The notes below the pieces were generated by a model, which was given only the letters and a program-made list of their open reading frames with translations, was not told the origin of the DNA and ran no database searches. From JALZHR01 sp036389695 (GTDB lineage: Bacteria > Acidobacteriota > Blastocatellia > Pyrinomonadales > Pyrinomonadaceae), in the NCBI GenBank assembly GCA_036389695.1, contig DASVWG010000260.1, positions 1 through 18,261 of the forward strand: 18,261 nucleotides of DNA, given 5' to 3'. Made by a program: the position numbers and the translations under genes. Of this stretch, positions 6,801 through 13,830 are shown in pieces. Every line of letters starts with the position of its first letter. Positions within the stretch are counted from its first letter, which is position 1.

Positions 6801-8173
6801 GCGTTAAACGCCGTGCAGACGAGCGGATGAATTTTAATCGCTTTGCCTTCGACTAGAACCGGCTCGAAAGCCTGAATGCCCAGTCGGTGCAGCGTCGGCG
6901 CGCGGTTCAAGAGAACCGGATGCTGTTTGATGACTTCTTCGAGAATGTCCCAAACGACCGGCTCCTGGCGTTCCACCATTTCACGCGCCTGCTTAATCGT
7001 CGCCGCGTATTCTTCTTTTTCTAATTTGTTATAGATAAACGGCTTGAATAATTCCAGAGCCATTTTCTTCGGCAAACCGCATTGATGCAGTTTGAGTTCC
7101 GGTCCGACGACGATAACCGAGCGTCCCGAATAATCGACGCGTTTTCCTAAAAGATTCTGGCGGAAACGTCCCTGTTTTCCTTTGAGCGTGCCCGAAAGCG
7201 ATTTCAAAGGACGATTGTTCGCGCCGCGCAGGACGCGACCGCGACGACCGTTATCGAACAGCGCGTCGACGGCTTCCTGCAGCATTCGTTTTTCGTTGCG
7301 GACGATGACTTCCGGCGCGCGCAGCTCAATCAGTTTTTTCAGACGATTGTTGCGGTTGATAACGCGCCGATACAAATCGTTCAAATCCGAAGTCGCAAAA
7401 CGTCCGCCGTCCAGAGGCACGAGCGGGCGCAATTCCGGCGGAATGACCGGAATTACGTCCAGAATCATCCATTCCGGATTATTGTGCGAGCGCATAAAAG
7501 AGTTCGCCACTTTCAGACGCTTGGAATATTTCAGTTTTTTCTGCTGCGAAGTTTCCTCGCGCATCTTGCCGCGCAGTTCCGTGACGAGTTCCGCGACATC
7601 GACTTTCATCAAAAGTTCTTTGATGGCTTCCGCGCCCATTTTCGCGACGAATTGATTCGGATAATCGCGCGTCAATTCGCGATAACGCTCGTCGGTCAGC
7701 AAATCTTTTTCTTTCAAGCCCGGCACTTCGCCCGGGTCAACCGTGATATACAGCTCGAAATAAAGAATTTTTTCGAGGTCGCGCAAAGTAATATCGAGAA
7801 GGTGACCGATGCGCGACGGCAAGCCTTTGAAAAACCAGACGTGCGAGCACGGGCTTGCCAGTTCGATGTGACCTAATCTTTCGCGGCGGACTTTCGCCTG
7901 CGTGACTTCGACGCCGCATTTGTCGCAAATCACGCCGCGATGCTTCATTCTTTTGTATTTTCCGCACAGGCATTCCCAATCGGAAACGGGACCGAAAATG
8001 CGCGCGCAGAACAGACCGTCGCGTTCCGGCTTGAACGTGCGGTAGTTAATCGTTTCCGGCTTCGTCACTTCGCCGTGCGACCACGAGCGAATTTTTTCGG
8101 GCGAGGCAAGGCTGATACGAATCGCTTCAAAATTTGGCGTTAATTGTGTTTTGTTATCTTGTCTAAAAAGCAT
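3818..8173 (-). CDS. rpoC: DNA-directed RNA polymerase subunit beta'
   Basis: The 1451-aa protein forms, with beta, the catalytic core of RNA polymerase. The N-terminal zinc site has Cys68, Cys70, Cys83 and Cys86 (ECLC and CDKC). The catalytic magnesium loop NADFDGDQM is at 457-465 with Asp459, 461 and 463. The bridge helix region lies near 783-815 ([19 protein letters not shown]) and the second zinc site uses Cys829, Cys903, Cys910 and Cys913. The trigger loop region around 925-955 carries [20 protein letters not shown]. The last 40 or so residues are a very acidic tail ([12 protein letters not shown]). Length is close to the usual 1350-1450. The ATG at 8171-8173 has a GGAG ribosome site 5 nt upstream. 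It is separated from rpoB by 121 nt containing a heptamer hairpin, more than in many bacteria, and ends with an intrinsic terminator. Confidence 0.99.
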   Translation of the reverse strand: [1451 protein letters not shown]

Positions 8174-8188
8174 TTTTTCTCCGAAAAC

Positions 8189-8288
8189 GTCCTTTGTCCT
8201 TTGTCCTTTGTCCTTCGCAAGTTGAGTTAAAGTTAAGAACTTAGTCTTCTTTCAACTTACGAAAGACGAAGGACTAATGACGAAGGAC
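8189..8288. repeat. Heptamer hairpin in the rpoB-rpoC spacer
   Basis: The left arm (8189-8224) is GTCCTTT three times, GTCCTTC, then GCAAGTTG. The right arm (8253-8288) read on the other strand is GTCCTTC, GTCATTA, GTCCTTC, GTCTTTC, GTAAGTTG. The two 36-nt arms therefore match unit by unit with 6 mismatches, around a 28-nt loop. In the rpoB-rpoC transcript the structure begins 6 nt after the rpoB stop codon and ends shortly before the rpoC ribosome site. There is no T-tract, so it is not a standard terminator. Confidence 0.85.
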
Positions 8289-8294
8289 AAAAAG

Positions 8295-11200
8295 TTATTC
8301 GATACCTACACCAACCGATAAAACTTCACCGACACCGGCGTTAATCGCTTCTTTGTCAATTTCGTCTTCCATAATCAGTTCGACGTCGAGACATAAGGAT
8401 TGCAGCTCGCGCACGAGAACGTTGAACGATTCGGGAATTCCGGCTTGGAAATCGGAATCGCCCTTGACGATTGACTCGTAAATCTTCGAGCGTCCCGCCA
8501 CGTCGTCGGATTTGCACGTCAGCAGTTCCTGAAGGATGTGCGCCGCGCCGTAAGCTTCGAGCGCCCAGACTTCCATCTCGCCGAAACGCTGTCCGCCGAA
8601 TTGCGCTTTACCGCCGAGAGGCTGCTGCGTAATTAACGAATACGGTCCGATTGAGCGAGCGTGAATCTTATCGTCGACCAGGTGCGAAAGCTTGAGCATA
8701 TAGATGTAACCGACGGTTACTTTCTGCTCGAACTGCTCGCCCGTCAAACCGTCATACAGACGCGTTTTGCCGGAAGGTCCGACCGACGGCGGAAGATTCA
8801 ATTCGTCGAATTTGCTGTTGGCTTCGCCGATGTATTTCTTGATTTCATTTTCGGTCGCGCCGTCAAACACGGGCGTAGCGAAATGATAACCGAGAACGCG
8901 CGCCGCCCAGCCGAGATGCGTTTCCAGAATCTGTCCGACGTTCATACGCGAAGGCACGCCGAGCGGATTCAGAACGATGTCGACCGGCGTTCCGTCCGGC
9001 AAATACGGCATATCTTCTTCCGGCAGAATGCGGGCGATAACGCCCTTGTTGCCGTGACGACCAGCCATTTTATCGCCGACCGAAAGCTTGCGCTTCATCG
9101 CGATAAAGACTTTGACCATCTTGATAACGCCCGGAGGAAGCTCGTCACCTTGCTTCAGCTTGGTGATTTTTTCCTCGTAGATGTCGCTCAAAATGTTGAT
9201 TTGGCGCTCGGTTCGCTGCTCGTAATCCTTGATTTCCTGAGCAATATCGACCGTTCCGCCCGCCACATCTGCCTTGCGAAGCAGTTTCGTATCGACGCCT
9301 TGCAGCATCTCGCGCGAAATCGTGTCGCCTTTTTTGATGATGACCGCGCCTGCGTCGCTCAAATCTTTGGCTAATTTACGACCTTCGAAAAGCTCGTAGA
9401 TACGCTCGTTGCGCTGTTCCTGCAAGATACGAATCTCGTCTTCGAGGTCGCGGCGCAAATCGTCTTCTTCGTTTTGCTCGATGTCCAAGCTGCGCTGGTC
9501 TTTATCCTGACCTTTGCGCGTGAAAACCTGAACGTCGACGACCGTGCCGTCAATTCCCGGCGGCGCGGTCAGAGAAGCGTCTTTCACGTCGCCGGCTTTT
9601 TCGCCGAAGATGGCGCGTAAGAGTTTTTCTTCCGCCGTCAGCTGCGTTTCGCCTTTCGGCGTCACTTTGCCGACCAGAATCGAGCCGGGTTTGACCTGCG
9701 CGCCGATGCGGATGATGCCCGATTCGTCCAAATCGCGAAGCATAACTTCGCCGACGTTCGGAATATCGCGCGTGATTTCTTCGGGTCCGAGCTTCGTGTC
9801 GCGCGCTTCGATTTCGAGCTCCTCGATGTGAATCGAAGTGTAATAATCTTCTTTCACAAGGCGCTCGGAAACCAGAATCGCGTCCTCGAAGTTGTAGCCG
9901 CGCCACGGCATAAACGCGACCATCACGTTTCTGCCCAGAGCGAGCTCGCCCTTATCGGTGCAGGGACCGTCGGCGATGACCTGACCTTTTTTGATGCGCT
10001 CGCCGACCTGCACAATCGGGCGTTGATTGATACAAGTGTTTTGGTTCGAGCGTTTAAATTTGACTAAGCTGTAAATATCCGCCGTTACCTCGCGCGAAAT
10101 CGTGCCGTCCACATTGTGGTCGGCTTTGACGATAATGCGTTCGGAATCGACGTAATCGACGATGCCGTCGCGTTTCGCCACGACGACCGCGCCCGAATCG
10201 CGCGCCGCGACCTGTTCCATTCCGGTTCCGACATACGGAGCTTCGGCACGGAGCAGAGGCACTGACTGACGCTGCATGTTCGAACCCATCAAAGCGCGGT
10301 TCGCGTCGTCGTTTTCGAGAAACGGAATGAGGCTCGCGGCAACCGAAACAAGCTGTTTCGGCGAAACGTCCAGATATTGAATCTCGTCGCGCGTCGCCGT
10401 GATAAATTCACCGGCTTTACGCGAAGCGTTGCGCTCGTTGACGATATAGCCTCTTTCGTCCAGTTCGATATTCGCCTGTCCGATAATCCATTTATCTTCT
10501 TCCCACGCGGTCAGATAAAACGGCTCCGGCACGAATTCGGCTTCGCGCTGACCTTTTTTCAACTTCTCGTTTGCCGCTTCGACGTCTTCCAATCGGACGT
10601 GTTCGTTCGGCTTAAACCCTGTGTCGCCGCCGTTATAGATTTTGACGTATTCGACAACGCGCCCGTCTTCGACTTTGCGATACGGCGATTCGATAAAACC
10701 GAATTCGTTGATGCGCGCAAAGCACGAAAGAGACGAAATCAAACCGATGTTCGGACCTTCAGGCGTCTCAATCGGGCAGATGCGACCGTAGTGCGTCGGG
10801 TGCACGTCGCGGACTTCGAATCCGGCGCGTTCTCTGGAAAGTCCGCCCGGTCCGAGCGCCGAAAGACGACGCTTGTGCGTGATTTCCGAAAGCGGATTCG
10901 TCTGGTCCATAAACTGCGAAAGCTGCGACGAGCCGAAAAATTCTCTGACGGCTGCCGTGACGGGCTTCGCGTTCACTAAATCGCGCGGCATCGTCGTAAA
11001 CATATCCTGCTGGATGGACATTTTTTCCTTGATGGCGCGTTCCATTCTTTCCAGACCGATGCGGAATTGATTTTCCAAAAGCTCGCCGACGGCGCGGACG
11101 CGTCGATTGCCCAAATGGTCAATGTCGTCCTGTCCGAAATGCTCGACGTCTTTTTTCATCCGCAGCAGATAAGAAACGACTTCCGTAAAATCCGACGCCG

Positions 11201-12758
11201 ACAGAAGCGGGTCGTTGATACGGTCTTTTTCCGGTCTGCCCATCTTGATGTTGAATTTCAGGCGTCCGACGCGCGATAAATCGAAGCGTCGAGCGTCAAA
11301 GAACATTCCTTCGAGCAATTTATAAGCGGTCGGCACGGTCGGCGGGTCGCCCGGGCGCATTTTGCGGTAAATTTCCAGCAGCGCGTCGACCGGCTTGGTA
11401 ATCGTGTCTTTTTTCAAAGTCTGCGTAATCACGCCGCCGATGGTGTCGCGTTCGGGGAAGAAAACCGTAAAGCTTTCCACGCCTTCTTCAATCACCTGCT
11501 GCAATTTCGCCGAAGTCAGTTCGGTGTTGGCTTCCAGAATCACTTCGCCGGTTTCCGTGTTAATAACGTCGTCCAAAGCGAACGCGCCTTCAAAATCGGT
11601 TTGCCCGACTTCGACTTCCTCGATTTTCATCTTGCGCAAATCGCGCAGAGCCGAGCCCGTGATTTTCTTTCCGGCGCGGACGATTGGCTCGTCTTTGCCT
11701 TTGATTTCCGATTCCGAGCGCATTCCGACCAGATTGCTGTCGCCTTCCGGCTTGATTTTGACAAATAAGCGTCCCTTCTGCGGGCGCACTTCGTCGGTCG
11801 CGTAAAATAATTTCAGAATGTCGGCGTCCGAGAAATTCGAGTTTTTGATGACTTCTTCCAGAATCGAATCCGAAAGATTTTTCATCTCGACCTGCGGGTT
11901 GAGCCACAAGCCCAGCGCGCGCAGGAAAATCGAAGCCAGGATTTTACGCTTGCCTAAACGCGCGTAAAGAATATTTTTCTGGTCGTATTCAAACTCGATC
12001 CACGAGCCGCGATACGGGATGACTTTCGCCACGTAGGTTCCGCGGTCGCCTTTGAAAAACACGCCGGGCGAGCGGTGAAGCTGCGAGACGATGACGCGCT
12101 CCGTGCCGTTGATGATAAAAGTTCCGTTGTCGGTCATCAGCGGAATCTCGCCGAAAAAGACGTCTTCTTCCTTAATGTCGCGAATCGTCGAAACGCCGGT
12201 TTCCGCGTCTTTGTCGTAAACCGTCAGGCGGATTTTGACTTTCAGCGGAACCGAATAGCTCATACCGCGTTCCTGACATTCCTGCTGGTCGTGTTTGTGT
12301 TTCAGACCGACCGGCTCGCCGCAGTTCGAGCAAAGCTTCGGGCGCACCGAATTGAAAGTTCCGCAATGTCCGCAGAGAACTTCCGCCGGGCTGAACGGGT
12401 CGACCTTGATTTTCGAGCCGCATTCCTTACAATTGGCGCGCAGGTGTTCGAGACCTTCCAGAAGTCCGCATTTGCACTGCCAGTTGCCGATTTGATATTC
12501 GACGAAATCCAGCGTCGCCGTGCCGCGAAAATCCGAAACCGGAAACACGGAAGCGAAAACCGACTGCAATCCAATCTGGTCGCGTTCTTCCGGCAAAAGG
12601 TCCATCTGCAAAAAACGATTGTATGATTCACGCTGAACCTCTATCAGATTCGGGATGCGTGCTGACGTATAAATTTTTGAAAAATCTACGCGCTTAGGCG
12701 CTTGACTCGTGCGGCGACCTAAGCCGTTGGTATTTGTTTGGAGCGGATTGGCAATCAT
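8295..12758 (-). CDS. rpoB: DNA-directed RNA polymerase subunit beta
   Basis: The 1487-aa protein is the beta subunit of RNA polymerase. The rifampicin pocket is standard: GSSQLSQFMDQ from 609, with Asp618, His628 and Ser633 at the places of E. coli Asp516, His526 and Ser531, so the sequence gives no sign of resistance there. The C-terminal block KMAGRHGNKG and GVPSRMNVGQILETHLG is intact. It is about 145 residues longer than the E. coli protein. Part of this is a cysteine-rich insertion at about 92-158, between the usual VEYQIG strand and the QECQERG strand, with Cys95, 97, 110, 113, 129, 132, 143 and 146, enough for two zinc ribbons. The ATG at 12756-12758 lacks a clear Shine-Dalgarno sequence, but the N-terminus fits. 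It lies 342 nt downstream of rplL behind a structured leader. Confidence 0.99.
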   Translation of the reverse strand: MIANPLQTNTNGLGRRTSQAPKRVDFSKIYTSARIPNLIEVQRESYNRFLQMDLLPEERDQIGLQSVFASVFPVSDFRGTATLDFVEYQIGNWQCKCGLLEGLEHLRANCKECGSKIKVDPFSPAEVLCGHCGTFNSVRPKLCSNCGEPVGLKHKHDQQECQERGMSYSVPLKVKIRLTVYDKDAETGVSTIRDIKEEDVFFGEIPLMTDNGTFIINGTERVIVSQLHRSPGVFFKGDRGTYVAKVIPYRGSWIEFEYDQKNILYARLGKRKILASIFLRALGLWLNPQVEMKNLSDSILEEVIKNSNFSDADILKLFYATDEVRPQKGRLFVKIKPEGDSNLVGMRSESEIKGKDEPIVRAGKKITGSALRDLRKMKIEEVEVGQTDFEGAFALDDVINTETGEVILEANTELTSAKLQQVIEEGVESFTVFFPERDTIGGVITQTLKKDTITKPVDALLEIYRKMRPGDPPTVPTAYKLLEGMFFDARRFDLSRVGRLKFNIKMGRPEKDRINDPLLSASDFTEVVSYLLRMKKDVEHFGQDDIDHLGNRRVRAVGELLENQFRIGLERMERAIKEKMSIQQDMFTTMPRDLVNAKPVTAAVREFFGSSQLSQFMDQTNPLSEITHKRRLSALGPGGLSRERAGFEVRDVHPTHYGRICPIETPEGPNIGLISSLSCFARINEFGFIESPYRKVEDGRVVEYVKIYNGGDTGFKPNEHVRLEDVEAANEKLKKGQREAEFVPEPFYLTAWEEDKWIIGQANIELDERGYIVNERNASRKAGEFITATRDEIQYLDVSPKQLVSVAASLIPFLENDDANRALMGSNMQRQSVPLLRAEAPYVGTGMEQVAARDSGAVVVAKRDGIVDYVDSERIIVKADHNVDGTISREVTADIYSLVKFKRSNQNTCINQRPIVQVGERIKKGQVIADGPCTDKGELALGRNVMVAFMPWRGYNFEDAILVSERLVKEDYYTSIHIEELEIEARDTKLGPEEITRDIPNVGEVMLRDLDESGIIRIGAQVKPGSILVGKVTPKGETQLTAEEKLLRAIFGEKAGDVKDASLTAPPGIDGTVVDVQVFTRKGQDKDQRSLDIEQNEEDDLRRDLEDEIRILQEQRNERIYELFEGRKLAKDLSDAGAVIIKKGDTISREMLQGVDTKLLRKADVAGGTVDIAQEIKDYEQRTERQINILSDIYEEKITKLKQGDELPPGVIKMVKVFIAMKRKLSVGDKMAGRHGNKGVIARILPEEDMPYLPDGTPVDIVLNPLGVPSRMNVGQILETHLGWAARVLGYHFATPVFDGATENEIKKYIGEANSKFDELNLPPSVGPSGKTRLYDGLTGEQFEQKVTVGYIYMLKLSHLVDDKIHARSIGPYSLITQQPLGGKAQFGGQRFGEMEVWALEAYGAAHILQELLTCKSDDVAGRSKIYESIVKGDSDFQAGIPESFNVLVRELQSLCLDVELIMEDEIDKEAINAGVGEVLSVGVGIE

Positions 12759-12876
12759 AATATTTTGTGTTCTGAAGAAAATTTCTGTTGCTTTGTGCGC
12801 GTTTTGCTGGTAGTATTCGTAGTCGTTGCAAATAACGAATCCTCAGCAAACAACTTTTTTAACAAAGACGGCAAAT

Positions 12877-12906
12877 GCGGTCGAGGGCAAAGTCTGCCCA
12901 GACCGC
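12877..12906 (-). promoter_or_regulatory. Strong hairpin in the rpoB leader
   Basis: Outer stem GCGGTC (12877-12882) with GACCGC (12901-12906) and inner stem GGCA (12886-12889) with TGCC (12895-12898). It is the most GC-rich structure in an otherwise AT-rich leader, about 120 nt before the rpoB start. On the minus strand a run of six A follows at some distance, not a T-tract, so it is not a standard terminator. Confidence 0.5.
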
Positions 12907-12985
12907 TTAAAATTAGCAGCAACTGCTACGAAATAAATTTTCTGAGAGTGCCGAAAAAGGACACCTATTCTCCCGTTTTATCTCG

Positions 12986-13022
12986 GAAAAAAACAAACCA
13001 AAAACTCAAAAACTACTTTGAG
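12986..13022 (-). terminator. Possible weak attenuator between rplL and rpoB
   Basis: On the minus strand CTCAAA (complement of 13017-13022) pairs with TTTGAG (complement of 13005-13010), with a 6-nt loop, and is followed by a long T-rich tract (TTTTTGG, then TTTGTTTTTTT). The stem is short and AT-rich, so only partial termination would be expected, as suits an internal attenuator ahead of rpoB. Confidence 0.4.
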
Positions 13023-13100
13023 CTTTAAAAGAGCGAAATCGGCAAGCGATAGTTTTTATGAAATGCAAAATACCGCTTGCCTTTTATTCTAACAAGCAAA

Positions 13101-13487
13101 CTATTTAACTTCAACCGTCGCGCCGGCATCTGCCAGTTTGACTCTGATGCTTTCGGCTTCGTCTTTGGATGCACCTTCTTTTACCGCTTTCGGCGCGCCG
13201 TCAACCAGATCTTTCGCTTCTTTCAAGCCTAAGCCCGTGATTTCGCGAACGACCTTGATAACATTGATTTTAGCCGCGCCCGCCGATTGCAGGATAACGT
13301 CAAACGAATCTTTTTCCGCTTCCGCCGGAGCCGCGTCGCCGCCGCCCGCCGCCGGAGCCGCCGCCGCAACGGTCGCCGCCGCCGCCGAAACGCCGAAAAC
13401 TTCTTCCAACTCTTTCACGAGCTCGCTTGCTTCCAGAAGGGTCATGCCCTTCAAAAATTCAACTACTTCATCTTTTGTAACTGCCAT
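13101..13487 (-). CDS. rplL: 50S ribosomal protein L7/L12
   Basis: The 128-aa stalk protein recruits and stimulates translation GTPases such as EF-Tu and EF-G; dimers bind the C-terminal helix of L10. The N-terminal dimerisation domain occupies residues 1-33 (EVVEFLKGMTLLEASELVKELEEVFGV). An Ala/Pro/Gly-rich hinge spans about 34-58. The globular C-terminal domain (DSFDVIL, KINVIKVVREITGLGLKEAKDLVD, ESIRVKLADAGATVEVK, read in parts) is complete. The ATG at 13485-13487 is preceded by an AAGGAGAG ribosome site, the strongest in this block, in keeping with the need for several copies of L7/L12 per ribosome. Unusually, 343 nt with two hairpins separate it from rplJ; the two genes normally lie close together. 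Confidence 0.99.
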   Translation of the reverse strand: MAVTKDEVVEFLKGMTLLEASELVKELEEVFGVSAAAATVAAAAPAAGGGDAAPAEAEKDSFDVILQSAGAAKINVIKVVREITGLGLKEAKDLVDGAPKAVKEGASKDEAESIRVKLADAGATVEVK

Positions 13488-13535
13488 GATTATTTAATCT
13501 CTCCTTAATTTAGGGTTCTTTGTGTTTTCGTTAAT

Positions 13536-13597
13536 CGTTAATCGTTAACCGTCAATCGTGTTTTTCTCTCTTCACGATTTACGATTTACAATTAACG
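13536..13597. repeat. Heptamer hairpin upstream of rplL
   Basis: The left arm (13536-13560) reads CGTTAAT, CGTTAAC, CGTCAAT, CGTG, with another CGTTAAT at 13529-13535. The right arm (13573-13597) read on the other strand is CGTTAAT, TGTAAAT, CGTAAAT, CGTG. The arms match unit by unit around a 12-nt loop. It ends about 40 nt before the rplL start. The heptamer family (TCGTTAA/TCGTAAA) is the same as in the nusG-rplK spacer. Confidence 0.8.
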
Positions 13598-13736
13598 GCT
13601 TTGTTTATGTCAGCCGTCAGAACCCACGGGATAATTTCGTACGGGTTGCATCTCCTTCCGAATTTATCCGAGCTGCAAAGCGACCCTGACAAATCGCTTC
13701 GCTCGTTTTACCTTGAGCACGGCTTTGCTAATTTTC

Positions 13737-13827
13737 GATTTTAGATTTGCGATTGCCGATTTGGGGAATCGGATTTTTTAATTAAATCCTTACGAAACCG
13801 CAAATCGGCAATCGCAAATCGCAAATT
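13737..13827. repeat. Heptamer hairpin just after the rplJ stop codon
   Basis: The left arm (13737-13763) is GATTTTA, GATTTGC, GATTGCC, GATTTG. The right arm (13801-13827) read on the other strand is AATTTGC, GATTTGC, GATTGCC, GATTTG. The units are in register with 3 mismatches, all in the outermost unit. The loop holds a second stem (GGATTT with AAATCC). The arm starts 3 nt after the rplJ stop codon. The GATTTGC unit recurs in the rpmG-tRNA spacer. Confidence 0.82.
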
Positions 13828-13830
13828 CCA

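Larger units (their letters stand above)
12759..13100 (-). promoter_or_regulatory. Structured rplL-rpoB spacer
   Basis: No gene is visible in this 342-nt spacer. In transcript order it contains an 8-bp stem (CGCTTGCC 13074-13081 with GGCAAGCG 13041-13048), an AT-rich stem followed by a T-tract (13022 down to 12986), a strong hairpin at 12877-12906 (GCGGTC with GACCGC, then GGCA with TGCC inside), and a stem at 12818-12843 (ATTCGT with ACGAAT). In E. coli an attenuator between rplL and rpoB lowers polymerase output relative to ribosomal protein; this spacer is in the same place and may do the same. Function is inferred. Confidence 0.5.
13488..13830 (-). promoter_or_regulatory. Structured rplJ-rplL spacer
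   Basis: No gene is visible in this 343-nt spacer. In transcript order it holds one heptamer hairpin (13827 to 13737), a 9-bp stem with one mismatch (13694-13702 with 13675-13683), an AACCC/GGGTT pairing around 13621-13647, a 6-bp stem ACGGCT (13595-13600) with AGCCGT (13612-13617), a second heptamer hairpin (13597 to 13536), and then the rplL ribosome site. The 6-bp stem shares bases with the second heptamer hairpin, so the two may be mutually exclusive. A separate rplL promoter or a switch for L7/L12 level is possible but unproven. Confidence 0.5.

Noticed and set aside
5798..6856. 352-codon open frame on the plus strand inside rpoC
   Set aside because: It is antisense to conserved beta' sequence, has an Arg/Phe/Asp-rich composition typical of an opposite-strand shadow, and no recognisable domain.
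10860..10945. Rifampicin-resistance substitutions in RpoB
   Set aside because: Asp618, His628 and Ser633 match the sensitive E. coli residues and the pocket motif is standard.
13529..13597. Tandem heptamers as a CRISPR array
   Set aside because: Units are 7 bp without spacers, only 3-5 per arm, and arranged as inverted arms; no cas genes are present.
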